Positions 8,856 to 16,593 of a DNA stretch of 64,000 bases are shown here, piece after piece. The notes beneath the pieces were generated by a model, which worked only from the letters and a program-made list of their open reading frames with translations, had not been told where the DNA came from and searched no databases. A program made the position numbers and the translations under genes. The first letter of the stretch is position 1. Each line of letters opens with the position of its first letter. Source of the DNA: UBA11872 sp965198285 (lineage in GTDB: Bacteria > Chloroflexota > UBA11872). The DNA lies in the NCBI GenBank assembly GCA_965198285.1, contig OZ240251.1:248001-312000 (forward strand), read 5' to 3'.

Positions 8856-9433
8856 TAGCGGTCGTTCTTTCGCTTGGAGCCCGCGGCTGCCGCCTTGCGC
8901 GACGCGGGCGTGGCCGCCCCGTTGGGCTCGTGTTTCTCCGCAAGATCCTGCAGGCGCTGTTCGATTTCATCCTGCCGCGCCGCTTCACGCTTCTCGCACT
9001 CCTCGCGCCGACGCGTGATTTCCGCCGGATCCGGCGCCACCAGTTCCAACGCCTCCCAGAGCGCGGCAATCCGGTCGGTATTCCCGCGAATCTCAAGGTT
9101 CGAGTTGAAGGCCACCTCGGTCATCTCTTCGATGAAGTCGCCCAGGCGCTTCTCCATGGCTTCCAGCTGGTTCCGCGTTTGAAAGAGCGCGGTATCCAGG
9201 CCCTTGTCACCCCGCTTGTATTCACGCTCGGTCTCCACCACCTGCTTGCGTAACTCGCCAAAATTCTCCCGCAGCGCATTCAGGTTGCGCGCAATCATCC
9301 GGTGGTGGGTGAGATGCGAGACGGTCTTGTCCCCGCCGCTTTGGGGAGCGTCGCCGGTCCCGTTGGCCGACGCGCTCGTCGTTTCTGTTGACGCGCGACG
9401 GCTACGCCGTGCGCGCGAGCTCCTTGATGCCAT
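8855..9433 (-). CDS. Coiled-coil protein of unknown function
   Basis: 192 residues. A low-complexity Ser/Arg-rich start (1-35) is followed by a long charged helical region, for example MIARNLNALRENFGELRKQV and LDTALFQTRNQLEAMEKRLG, predicted coiled coil, and a basic C-terminus. No enzymatic motif is visible. It overlaps the end of the CobW-like gene by 32 bases; a later start near 9320 or 9300 is possible. Tight coupling to the NYN gene suggests a partner or scaffold role, which is inference. Confidence 0.6.
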   Translation of the reverse strand: MASRSSRARRSRRASTETTSASANGTGDAPQSGGDKTVSHLTHHRMIARNLNALRENFGELRKQVVETEREYKRGDKGLDTALFQTRNQLEAMEKRLGDFIEEMTEVAFNSNLEIRGNTDRIAALWEALELVAPDPAEITRRREECEKREAARQDEIEQRLQDLAEKHEPNGAATPASRKAAAAGSKRKNDR

Positions 9434-10352
9434 AGCTCAGAGCTTTCTCCATTTCGTTGTAGTCAAGGTTTCGTCCGATCACGTCGATGTGCGGCGGCGC
9501 CGGTCCGAACGCTCGGACCTCCCATGCACCCAGCACCACATCAACCAGGGCGCAGCCGTCGCCGTCGGGCACGAAGCCCTTCGCGCGAACCACCTCGCCA
9601 TAAACCCCCGCGGCCAGGTCGCCCACAAACGTGTCGACCCGCTCGGCGGGCAATCTGCCGGTGTCCAGCACCAGCCGTTCCAATCCGCTCTCAACCAAAT
9701 CGTCATGCGGGACGTGCGCGTGGAAATCAACGTCCCCGCCAGGCTCCACCCTTCGCTCGCCGCCGTGCCGGATCGTGGCCAGCAACAGGTCGGGATCGAC
9801 GTTGCAATACACGGTCTCCACAATCGCGGCCCCGGGATTCAGTCCGCGCGCCCACCTCCGCGCATCCCATCGCTGCGCGTCGCTGGCCGCGTCGGTCTTA
9901 TTCACCAGCACCAGGTCGGCGTCCCGCACCTGCTGCGGAAAGAAGTCGCCCAGGTGGTCCCGCACCAGCGCATACCGCGTCGCGTCCAGCACCGTGATCA
10001 CCGAATCCACCTGCACAATCGACCGCACCGCCGGGCTCGCGAACACGTGCGCCAACGTGTCCGGCGAGGCCAGGCCCGTCGGTTCGATCACCAGCCGCTC
10101 GGGCCGAACGGCACGGTGAATTTCATCCAGCGCGACCAGCAGATCGCCGCGCACTTCGCAGCACACGCACCCACCCAGCAGTTGCCGAACGGTCAGGTCG
10201 TCCGAGGCCAGCACAACCTGATCCACGCCCTCGATACCGAACTCATTCACCAGCAGCGCCGTCGATTCCACCGCAGCCAGTCGTGGAACCAGGGATCGCA
10301 GCAGCGTCGTCTTGCCGGCCCCCAGGAAGCCGTACACGATGGTCGCCCTCAT
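9402..10352 (-). CDS. CobW/COG0523-family GTPase, putative metal chaperone
   Basis: 316 residues. Walker A is GFLGAGKTTL at the N-terminus; the metal-binding CxCC motif is in LLGGCVCCEVRGD; the acidic switch is EPTGLASP; guanine specificity is in LVNKTDAA. A C-terminal CobW_C-like domain follows. These proteins deliver Zn or other metals to target enzymes using GTP. The start ATG at 10352 is chosen because AAGGAG lies ten bases upstream. No zinc-box operator was recognised. It heads the run of genes ending at 7901. Confidence 0.88.
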   Translation of the reverse strand: MRATIVYGFLGAGKTTLLRSLVPRLAAVESTALLVNEFGIEGVDQVVLASDDLTVRQLLGGCVCCEVRGDLLVALDEIHRAVRPERLVIEPTGLASPDTLAHVFASPAVRSIVQVDSVITVLDATRYALVRDHLGDFFPQQVRDADLVLVNKTDAASDAQRWDARRWARGLNPGAAIVETVYCNVDPDLLLATIRHGGERRVEPGGDVDFHAHVPHDDLVESGLERLVLDTGRLPAERVDTFVGDLAAGVYGEVVRAKGFVPDGDGCALVDVVLGAWEVRAFGPAPPHIDVIGRNLDYNEMEKALSYGIKELARTA

Positions 10353-10538
10353 CGCGATTCGGCTCCTTCGCCGGCGCCAGGCCATCCGGGGCGTATACCG
10401 GTCTGCCTGCGACCGCTCGCGGCAGACGGGATTTCCGAGCGGTTTCGGGGGTGCGTGCGTTGTCTACTCCAGTATCGCACGCCCTCTCATTCCAAGGCCC
10501 CGCGAGGAATCCCGACTTCCCTCCAAGGGGTGTCCGCT

Positions 10539-10640
10539 GTAGGGGCCAGTCTGAGACCGGCCTCTTCCGCTCATGCCGCACCCCCGCCGCTCGTCCTGGT
10601 AGGGGCGGCGTCTCGGAACCGCCCGTCTTCTGGTCGTGAC
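10539..10640. repeat. Dispersed mosaic repeat, cluster 1 (two units)
   Basis: Two units starting GTAGGGGCC (10539) and GTAGGGGCGGCG (10599), each with an internal GC-rich inverted repeat and ending CTCTTCCG or CCGTCTTCTGG. They belong to the family repeated at 11333, 12540, 13480, 14850, 16050 and 61885. They lie between the CobW-like start and the HicA-like stop, in non-coding sequence. Confidence 0.75.
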
Positions 10641-10696
10641 GCCCGCGCTCGCTCGTGTCGGTGGCCAGTGCTACCCCCGCCCTGGAAGATCCTGGG

Positions 10697-10948
10697 CTAC
10701 GAGCCGAAGAGCTCGCGACGCACCTCGTCTTGAGTTGCACCCAGCTGTTCGGCAACGTCCGCCACGATTCCGCCCAGCGTGCCCACGCGCAGAGCCCGAT
10801 GGCGCGGAACCGTCACGCTGTGCGACTCGCCGCCGCTGGTTCTGGTCAGCGTCATGTGGCTGCCTCGCTGCCGGACGAGTTGATACCCATAGCAACGACG
10901 CAACTGCCCTGCCAGGTCTTCGCCCGACATGTCGCGGGGCAGCCTCAT
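10697..10948 (-). CDS. HicA-like toxin (mRNA interferase fold)
   Basis: 83 residues with the HicA pattern: a helix SGEDLAGQLRRCYGYQLVRQ, the hallmark RGSHMTL containing the catalytic His, VTVPRHRALRVGTLGGIV, and a C-terminal helix. HicA toxins cleave mRNA and bind RNA with a double-stranded-RNA-binding-like fold. The start overlaps the stop of the upstream partner by four bases (ATGA), giving antitoxin-toxin order. Confidence 0.85.
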   Translation of the reverse strand: MRLPRDMSGEDLAGQLRRCYGYQLVRQRGSHMTLTRTSGGESHSVTVPRHRALRVGTLGGIVADVAEQLGATQDEVRRELFGS

Positions 10949-11160
10949 ACGGCGATGGCTTCGTCCTTAACGAAATGCAGCCGGACGACCTTGACCTCGC
11001 CCGTTTCGCCAAAGTGGCAGGCCACGGCGTCCTTCACCATCGCCTTCAGGTCGGCCCAATCGTCCCCCTGCGTGAAGATGCTGTAGCCAAGCGCCCGAGC
11101 GTCGAACCCGCCCTCCACGGCTTCGGTCACCTCGAAGATGATCTCCGCAGGCGCCTTCAT
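10945..11160 (-). CDS. HicB-like antitoxin
   Basis: 71 residues from ATG 11160 (MKAPAEIIFEVTEAVEGGFD). The beta-strand pattern with GYSIFTQGDDWADLKAMVKDAV is that of truncated HicB-like partners of HicA; similar short proteins are sometimes mislabelled dehydrogenase subunits in databases. There is no C-terminal DNA-binding domain, so autoregulation is not evident. A longer frame back to 11265 lacks support. It directly precedes and overlaps the toxin gene. Confidence 0.75.
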   Translation of the reverse strand: MKAPAEIIFEVTEAVEGGFDARALGYSIFTQGDDWADLKAMVKDAVACHFGETGEVKVVRLHFVKDEAIAV

Positions 11161-11332
11161 GTGGTCTCCAGTTCTCACCAGCCCAGGCGCTGCCGCTTCC
11201 TTGGCCCCGGGACGTTGCATGCCAAAGTGTAGAAATACCACCACCGGTACACAACAGCGGCACAAGTACTGTATGTCGCGGCATCGGGGGTCGGGCCCAC
11301 TTCAATCCGCTTGGTCGCGCGTCCTATATCTT

Positions 11333-11535
11333 CGTAGAGGCCGGTTTCAAACCGGCCTCTTCAGGTCGTGATGCACCGACCCCCACCCACCGCCTTGCCG
11401 TAGCGGCGGCGTCTCCGACCCGCCCGTCTTCCGGGCAACCACCATCACCCCTCCACCCCCCCGTTCCTGGTGAGCCGGACCGGCGTCCCCGCCGGACCGT
11501 GTCGAACCACACACCCACAGCACCCAAGCCCCCCG
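11333..11535. repeat. Dispersed mosaic repeat, cluster 2
   Basis: Three units in a row: a near-perfect palindrome at 11336-11360 (GGCCGGTTTCAAACCGGCC core, 12-base arms around one central base); a unit CGGCGTCTCCGACCCGCCCG near 11405; and a unit at 11461-11511 beginning CCGTTCCTGGTGAGCCGGAC and ending GTGTCGAACCACAC. All recur elsewhere in the window. The block separates the divergent HicAB-like and Phd/VapC-like modules. Confidence 0.8.
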
Positions 11536-11595
11536 TTGACTCCGCACCTGGCCAGCGCAACAATCTAGCCAGCGCTACTAGACAGGGAGGAGAAC

Positions 11596-11856
11596 ATGCG
11601 CGAGTGGCCCTTGCAAGACGCCAAAAACCAATTCAGCGCGGTCGTCAATGCGGCGCTGGACGGAGAACCCCAGCGAGTAACCCGGCGGGGCCGGCCCGCC
11701 GTGGTCGTTATTGCCGTCGACGACTACGAGCGGCTCTGCCGGGCCGAGAAAGCCGGCGCGCCTGACTTCATTGAGCACCTCCTGTCCATCCCCAAGGGCG
11801 GGCCGGATGACCTGCTCGACGGTCCCTCCTTGAACCTTCGCGACGTGGCCTGGTGA
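11596..11856 (+). CDS. Phd/YefM-type antitoxin
   Basis: 86 residues. The N-terminal MREWPLQDAKNQFSAVVNAAL and TRRGRPAVVVIAVDDYERL are the standard Phd/YefM DNA-binding fold; the C-terminal 35 residues would wrap the toxin. AGGGAGGAGAA lies just before the ATG, a strong ribosome site. The stop overlaps the toxin start (TGATG). The protein probably represses its own operon with the toxin, as is known for the family. Confidence 0.88.
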   Translation: MREWPLQDAKNQFSAVVNAALDGEPQRVTRRGRPAVVVIAVDDYERLCRAEKAGAPDFIEHLLSIPKGGPDDLLDGPSLNLRDVAW

Positions 11857-12275
11857 TGTATCTGCTCGACACCAACGTGGTCTCCGCTCTGCGCCGTCCG
11901 GACCGCCACCCGGCGCCAACCATGTGGCTGAAGGACCAGCGGCCATCGGACCTGTACATCAGCGTCGTGACCATTGCCGAAATAGAACGGGGTATTTCCC
12001 GGCAGATTCCCCAAAACCCAATCTTTGCCCGCGAGCTCGCCGGCTGGCTGGAACGCACCCTGGCCGGATTCGCCGACCGCCTGCTAGGTGTGGACGTCCC
12101 CACCGCCCGCCGCTGGGGCCGCCTCTCGGCCAGCCTTGGCCACAACGGCGCCGACATGCTGATCGCCGCAACCGCCCTCGAACACGGCCTAACCGTCGTA
12201 ACCCGCAACACCCGCCACTTCCACCCCACCGGCGCCCCCGTCCTCAACCCGTTCTCAGAGGGAGGCAACGAATGA
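11856..12275 (+). CDS. VapC-type PIN-domain toxin
   Basis: 139 residues with the PIN RNase pattern: MYLLDTNVVSAL (first Asp), SVVTIAEIERG (Glu), HNGADMLIAATALEHGLTVVTRNTRHF (two Asp/Asn positions). These Mg-dependent RNases cut tRNA or rRNA. ATG 11856 overlaps the antitoxin stop; an alternative GTG at 11853 adds one residue. The stop overlaps the next start (ATGA), so a third gene is coupled to the pair. Confidence 0.88.
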   Translation: MYLLDTNVVSALRRPDRHPAPTMWLKDQRPSDLYISVVTIAEIERGISRQIPQNPIFARELAGWLERTLAGFADRLLGVDVPTARRWGRLSASLGHNGADMLIAATALEHGLTVVTRNTRHFHPTGAPVLNPFSEGGNE

Positions 12276-12517
12276 CCGTCGGCGAGCCAATCCAGCTACT
12301 CCAACCCCATCCGCCGGACATGCGCGTCGTGGTCGGCGGCTACGAAGACGGCTACGACGACCTCACGCCCCAGCAACTCACCATAGTCACCATCGCCCCG
12401 AATGCGGGGAGCCACTGGTGGGAAGGTAAGCACGGGGACGCGGACGGCCCCAACAACGCCGACCTGGTCAAAGCGCTCGCCTTACGACGCGTGTCCACCT
12501 CAATCACGCCGGCGTAA
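12272..12517 (+). CDS. Small hypothetical protein coupled to the VapC-like toxin
   Basis: 81 residues (MTVGEPIQLLQPHPPDMRVVVGGYEDGYDD at the start). The reading frame stays open far upstream, but the ATG at 12272 overlapping the toxin stop (ATGA) is the sensible start. It has no membrane segment; it is acidic in the middle with SHWWEGKHGD near the centre. No family recognised. Translational coupling suggests it is made with the toxin-antitoxin pair. Confidence 0.55.
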   Translation: MTVGEPIQLLQPHPPDMRVVVGGYEDGYDDLTPQQLTIVTIAPNAGSHWWEGKHGDADGPNNADLVKALALRRVSTSITPA

Positions 12518-12539
12518 CCGGTTGACCGCGACAACATAG

Positions 12540-12790
12540 CGGGGCCAAAGACGAAACACCCTCTCTGTGACCCGCCCGTCTTTCTCTTTCTCCGCCATCC
12601 CGGCGTCCCCGGCCGGGACCCAGCAGCAACCAACAACCCGACCGCACCCAAGCTACCCCTGGCAACCCACCCTGACCAGATCCTCGTAACATCCGCTCCG
12701 TCTCTCACTCCTCACTTCTCTGCCCTCTCACCCTCCCCATTCCGTTCGTGGCGAGCCGGGCCGCAGTCCGTCGAAGAGCCTGCCCAAGAT
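12540..12790. repeat. Dispersed mosaic repeat, cluster 3
   Basis: Contains GACCCGCCCGTCTTTC, then CGCCATCCCGGCGTCCCCGG and CCGGGACCCAGCAGC, then ACCCAAGCTACCCCTGGCAA, then CCGTTCGTGGCGAGCCGGGC. The order of modules matches clusters at 13480 and 16050. No gene is seen between 12518 and 12905. Confidence 0.75.
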
Positions 12791-12905
12791 CTCTCCTATC
12801 GCGCTCCCGTCACGTCCCCCGGGTCGCGCGTCCATCGCGCCAGCGATCCGGGATCTGTGGGCAGTGCCGCCTCCTGACTCTCGGCCAATCGACTTCGCCG
12901 TAAAT

Positions 12906-13175
12906 CTACGTCCGCCTCAGAAGCCTGTCGTATTCGTGGTGCGGACCGATCCAGAACCACACGATTTCGCCTTGGTTCAGTACGCCCAGAGCCCGATAGC
13001 CCATGCTCACGCGAACTGAGTACACCGGACGCCGCTGACTCACGCGCTTGAAATCCAGACTTGGATGATTCGGATTCGACGCAAAGAGACGATATGACTC
13101 CGTGGCCTGCCGCCGCACGCGGTCGGGAAGGCGCCGATATGCATCCCAGAAGCTCCGCTGCGTACACGAACGCAC
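12906..13175 (-). CDS. RelE/ParE-like toxin
   Basis: 89 residues with the RelE/ParE superfamily pattern: a helical hairpin FWDAYRRLPDRVRRQATESY, then FKRVSQRRPVYSVRVSMGYRALG and a strand IVWFWIGPHHEYDRLL. In known relatives the protein is a ribosome-dependent mRNase or gyrase poison; which applies cannot be told. It lies two bases downstream of its probable antitoxin. Confidence 0.75.
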   Translation of the reverse strand: MRSCTQRSFWDAYRRLPDRVRRQATESYRLFASNPNHPSLDFKRVSQRRPVYSVRVSMGYRALGVLNQGEIVWFWIGPHHEYDRLLRRT

Positions 13176-13177
13176 AC

Positions 13178-13402
13178 CTACAAATCGTCCACAATCAGCG
13201 GCCGAGTTCGCCCCGCCTGGTGCTCCGACAGCGCCTCGTCGGCCAGGCCTTCCAGCAGATCCTCCGATTCGGGACGGGCAAACAGTTCAGCCCATCGCCG
13301 CTCCGATTCCAGCTCAGCCAGCAGGAAGCGGGCGAATCGGTCCTGTTCCGCTTGTGGCAGTTCGCCGGCTCGCGCAAAGGCCTCGTCAAGAAGCCGGGTC
13401 AT
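13178..13402 (-). CDS. Antitoxin-like protein paired with RelE/ParE-like toxin
   Basis: 74 residues, acidic and helical (MTRLLDEAFARAGELPQAEQ; LLAELESERRWAELFA). This helical pattern is common in small antitoxins preceding RelE/ParE toxins. The adjacent toxin gene starts two bases after its stop. No obvious DNA-binding ribbon-helix-helix motif is visible, so self-repression is uncertain. Confidence 0.65.
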   Translation of the reverse strand: MTRLLDEAFARAGELPQAEQDRFARFLLAELESERRWAELFARPESEDLLEGLADEALSEHQAGRTRPLIVDDL

Positions 13403-13479
13403 CGGCTCGTCCTCCGTTTCTCAAGACAGCCCCTTCGTACATTAGCCAACGGCACGGCTCGCCACCCCGGTTCAGGAAG

Positions 13480-13995
13480 GCGTACACGCCCCTTACCCCC
13501 TCCCCCTGCCATCCCGGCGTCCGCATCTCTGTCTTGCGTAGGGGCGCGGTCCCCGACCCGCCCGTCTTCCGCGCAACCTGCATCAGCCGCCCCACCCCGT
13601 TCGTGGTGAGCCGACCCGGAGTCCACGGAGGGTCGTGTCCAACCACCCCTCCCAGCACCCAACCCCGACCCGCCCGTCTTCCTCCCCCGCCATCCCGGCG
13701 TCAAGCCTGCCCTGAGCCTGCCGAATGGGGCCGGGACCCAGTGCCACCCAACAACCCGACCGCACCCAAGCCATCCCTGGCAACCCACCGCCCCCAGCGC
13801 TCCCAACCCCTCCGATCCCGTCTCCGCCCCCTCGTGCGTACGGGCCGGTTTCAAACCGGCCTCTTCCGGGCACCCAACCACCACACCCCACCCAGCGTTT
13901 CTGGTGAGCCTGTCGAACCACACCCCTGGCAACCCACAACCCACCCCGACCAAATGCTCCCGATTACCTACTCCACCTCTCACTCCTTCCCCCCT
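13480..13995. repeat. Dispersed mosaic repeat, cluster 4 (largest intergenic block)
   Basis: Modules in order: GTAGGGGCGCGGTCCCCGAC; CCGTTCGTGGTGAGCCGACC; GACCCGCCCGTCTTCC; CGCCATCCCGGCGTCAAGCC with an embedded CTGCCCTGAGCCTGCCGAA; ACCCAAGCCATCCCTGGCAA; a second GGCCGGTTTCAAACCGGCC palindrome (13843-13861); and TGGTGAGCCTGTCGAACCAC. The 630-base gap 13403-14036 holds no convincing gene. Confidence 0.8.
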
Positions 13996-14036
13996 TCCCC
14001 GCGTTATCCTGAAGGCAAGCGCAGCGAGGGATCCAA

Positions 14037-14273
14037 ATGGCAACCACCGTTGAGACGCGGCCCGAGTGGCTGCCCGACGAATACGAACACATCCAGGTCA
14101 CGCCAGAGGAAATCCGGCAGGCCTTGGACCGTGACGCACAGCGGCACTTCGGCCTGACCGCCGACGAGTTCCTCGCGATCTACCGCGATCCCCCGGAGCA
14201 ATACCACGGCAATCCCGTGTTTCGCTCCCTGACCTATCTCGCCTTCCTCATTGCCGAGCCGAGCGAGACCTAG
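14037..14273 (+). CDS. Small hypothetical protein, first gene of a possible two-gene module
   Basis: 78 residues beginning MATTVETRPEWLPDEYEHIQ, then VTPEEIRQALDRDAQRHFGL and TADEFLAIYRDP. Soluble and acidic. The next frame begins before its stop, so the two are coupled. Size, spacing and position between toxin-antitoxin pairs suggest an antitoxin-like role, but there is no motif proving it. Confidence 0.6.
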   Translation: MATTVETRPEWLPDEYEHIQVTPEEIRQALDRDAQRHFGLTADEFLAIYRDPPEQYHGNPVFRSLTYLAFLIAEPSET

Positions 14274-14850
14274 GAGTCGGCGCGCCGCTCGAGACTTCCT
14301 GGAGCGCATTCGCCAAGTCGCCGGGATAGTCGCGGATGTGCGTCTTGGAGCCGAGTGGCCGGGGGCGGATCGGCTAATCGTCGGCCACCGCATTTCGCCG
14401 CCGTCCTACCGCGGACAGCCGGTTCGGCTCAACAACGGGATGTTTCTGAACATCGAGATCGCCCTGCAGATCAACCGCGCATCGCAGCGCCTTGAGACCA
14501 CGGCCGCAACGTTCACCTACCAGGCCGGTGCCGACAATGACAGCCCGTGCCCGGTGTTCACCTACCACTATGACCAGCACAGTCGGGCCAGGTATCCCCG
14601 CTGCCATATGCACGTGCACGCCGCACCGCAGCACTACGTCGGCGAACGATCGTTCTCAAGACTCCATCTCCCCACTCGCCGGCTTACCGTCGAACAGATC
14701 GTCTGGCACCTCATCCAGGAACACGGCGTGCAGCCCCGCCGGGCCGACTGGCACCAGGTTCTTTGGCGCCACGAAACCTGGTTCCGCGACACCCAACGCG
14801 ACAAGGCCTGGCCCTACGACCCACCCTTCATCCCCCCGCCCGGCACCTGA
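14251..14850 (+). CDS. Hypothetical protein coupled to the preceding small gene
   Basis: Up to 199 residues from a TTG at 14251; a later start is possible because the first 15 residues are low-complexity and basic. The body has FTYHYDQHSRARYPRCHMHVHA, a His-rich stretch reminiscent of TumE-like toxins but not convincingly the same, and ends RADWHQVLWRHETWFRD. It overlaps the upstream gene by 23 bases. A toxin-like role is a guess based on context only. Confidence 0.5.
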   Translation: MPSRARPRSRRAARDFLERIRQVAGIVADVRLGAEWPGADRLIVGHRISPPSYRGQPVRLNNGMFLNIEIALQINRASQRLETTAATFTYQAGADNDSPCPVFTYHYDQHSRARYPRCHMHVHAAPQHYVGERSFSRLHLPTRRLTVEQIVWHLIQEHGVQPRRADWHQVLWRHETWFRDTQRDKAWPYDPPFIPPPGT

Positions 14851-15010
14851 GGCCCACCCAACCACCCCAACCGCTCACACCCGCCCCGCCCGTCTTCCGC
14901 GCAACCTGCACCATCCGCCCCACCCCGTCCGTGGCGACCCGAGCCGGTGTCCCCGTAGAACCCGCCCTGACCCTGCCGATGAACCCGTTCGTGGCGATCC
15001 GGGCTTTCCC
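14850..15010. repeat. Dispersed mosaic repeat, cluster 5
   Basis: Contains CGCCCGTCTTCCGCGCAACC, CCGTCCGTGGCGACCCGAGC and CCCGTTCGTGGCGATCCGGG. These are degenerate copies of modules seen in the other clusters. This block marks the left border of the AT-richer HNH and methyltransferase island. Confidence 0.65.
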
Positions 15011-15126
15011 GCTACGAAACGCCGACTGACAGGCCCTGACCTGATCCTGGCGAACCTCAAGTGACACCGCTCGGAAAGAGCGCGCAGCCTGTCGCCGGCC
15101 CGCCAGTACTCCTAAACGAGGATCAT

Positions 15127-15927
15127 TCAGTCATTGAGCATCGAACGTACGTCATCGAGCGCAAGTGGAGGCTGTCGCCGGTGGACCATGGCGTGACAAT
15201 TAGGACAGATGGGACGCAAATCTTCAATTGGATCAACCGCATAATCTGAACCGACGTCGGAAATGGGAACCAGATGATGAACGTGAATGAAGCCAGCTCC
15301 AGCTTCTCCATATCGCTTCCCAAACTCCAGATCACAGACTAGGCACGCTGGACCATAGTGCCGAATACACGCCTCCCTAGCTGCGCGGTCTCTTTCGAAG
15401 ACATTAACTGACACCCTTCGGGCGGATCCTTCGGTGAATCCGCTCGGTGGAAGCTCATCCGGCCCCGCGAGAGTACTCACGTCCGGTGCCTCGACGGAAA
15501 ACGACCACAGAATCTCTACTGGTGATTTGTCGGCGACATCTATCGCCGTGGCATAGCCGGCATATACGAATGGATCAGTATTGGATCCACGCCAAAACAC
15601 GTGTACGACTCTGCCTCGCTCAAGCAATCTCTGAACACTCGCCCAACCGAGATGAGATCCTCGCTTGTGACACGACCGAAGAAAAGGCCCCTCCCATCGA
15701 TTGTCATAGTCATGACCAGTGCGCCCAGCCGTGCCCACATTGGTGAAGATCAGAAACTCCTCATTATGTTCTAACACTCCAGTGTGCCACGGCCCACCAA
15801 CGGAATCCCGAGGAACCCCAGCCAGCTCCTTCACATCGCCACGTGAATACTCTCTCCCGACGACAAACTGCAACATCCGCCCATTGCCTATTCTATTCAG
15901 AGCTCGCACCGCCCAGCGAACTCTCAC
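15127..15927 (-). CDS. HNH endonuclease with N-terminal DUF3427-like domain
   Basis: 266 residues. The N-terminal half (YSRGDVKELAGVP, then FLIFTNVGTAGRTGHDYDN) resembles the DUF3427/SRA-like modules of modification-dependent nucleases. The C-terminus is a complete HNH motif: CLVCD, then FIHVHHLVPIS, then LRPICPNCHAMVHRR, with two zinc-type CxxC pairs. Such enzymes cut DNA, sometimes only when methylated. Base composition is visibly richer in A/T than its flanks, which suggests transfer. It may belong functionally with the methyltransferase island that follows. Confidence 0.82.
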   Translation of the reverse strand: MRVRWAVRALNRIGNGRMLQFVVGREYSRGDVKELAGVPRDSVGGPWHTGVLEHNEEFLIFTNVGTAGRTGHDYDNRWEGPFLRSCHKRGSHLGWASVQRLLERGRVVHVFWRGSNTDPFVYAGYATAIDVADKSPVEILWSFSVEAPDVSTLAGPDELPPSGFTEGSARRVSVNVFERDRAAREACIRHYGPACLVCDLEFGKRYGEAGAGFIHVHHLVPISDVGSDYAVDPIEDLRPICPNCHAMVHRRQPPLALDDVRSMLND

Positions 15928-16049
15928 GACCTATCTTAGTGCACCGTCAGTAGCCTCAGCAACTACACGACCCTAAAGCTCACTCTCGCCTACGTTCCTA
16001 GGCCGACCTTAGAAAGTCTGCAAAAATATACTAACGTCGTGTCGACCTC

Positions 16050-16450
16050 CAACTCTGTCTCTCACCCGACTGCCAAACCCCACCCAAGCCACCCCTGGCA
16101 AACGACCCCGACCAAATGCTCCCAACCTCCTATTCCGCCTTTCAACGCTCACTACTCTCACCTCACTCCTCGGCCAGCGGCGTCTCTCACCCGCCCGTTT
16201 TCCGGTCGTGATCACCCACCCAACAGTTCGTGGTGAGCCGGCCCGCAGTCCGTCGAAGAGCCTGCTCTGAGCTTGCCGGAGGGGCCCGTGTCGAACCACA
16301 CCCCGGTTGCATCAACCACCCTCCGCCATCCCGGCGTTACCGGCCGGGACCCAGCACCACCCAACAACCCGACCGCACCCAAGCCACCCCTGGCAAACGA
16401 CCCCGACCAAATGCTCCCAACCTCCGCGCCACCCGTTCGTGGTGCGACTG
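16050..16450. repeat. Dispersed mosaic repeat, cluster 6
   Basis: Contains two copies of ACCCAAGCCACCCCTGGCAA followed by ACGACCCCGACCAAATGCTC (16078 and 16377), a CACCCGCCCGTTTTCCGG unit, AGTTCGTGGTGAGCCGGCCC with embedded TCTGAGCTTGCCGGA, and CGCCATCCCGGCGTTACCGG. The near-identical 40-base stretches at two points show recent or conserved duplication. It lies between the HNH gene and the methyltransferase promoter. Confidence 0.8.
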
Positions 16451-16580
16451 CCGAGCAGGCTCGCGCCAATCTCGTGGTAGTCCGCGCGTCTCAAGCTGCC
16501 AGTCCACAACCAAGATCGTTTTGGGCAAAGGGCGCGTATCGGCATTCTGCGCGACTATTCCCCTTCAATCGGACAAACCC

Positions 16581-16586
16581 TATAAT
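16581..16586 (+). promoter_or_regulatory. Putative -10 element of the cytosine methyltransferase gene
   Basis: A perfect TATAAT lies eight bases before an in-frame ATG (16594). Transcription would then start at or beside that ATG, giving a leaderless message. No good -35 hexamer is visible 16-18 bases upstream. Position fits well, but this is prediction only. Confidence 0.45.
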
Positions 16587-16593
16587 CCTGCAA

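Noticed and set aside
10539..16450. CRISPR array
   Set aside because: The repeats are mosaic, palindromic and irregularly spaced, with no unique spacers of constant length and no cas genes.
10539..16450. Insertion sequence remnants
   Set aside because: No transposase fragment could be recognised in any frame among the repeats; only short palindromic modules are present.
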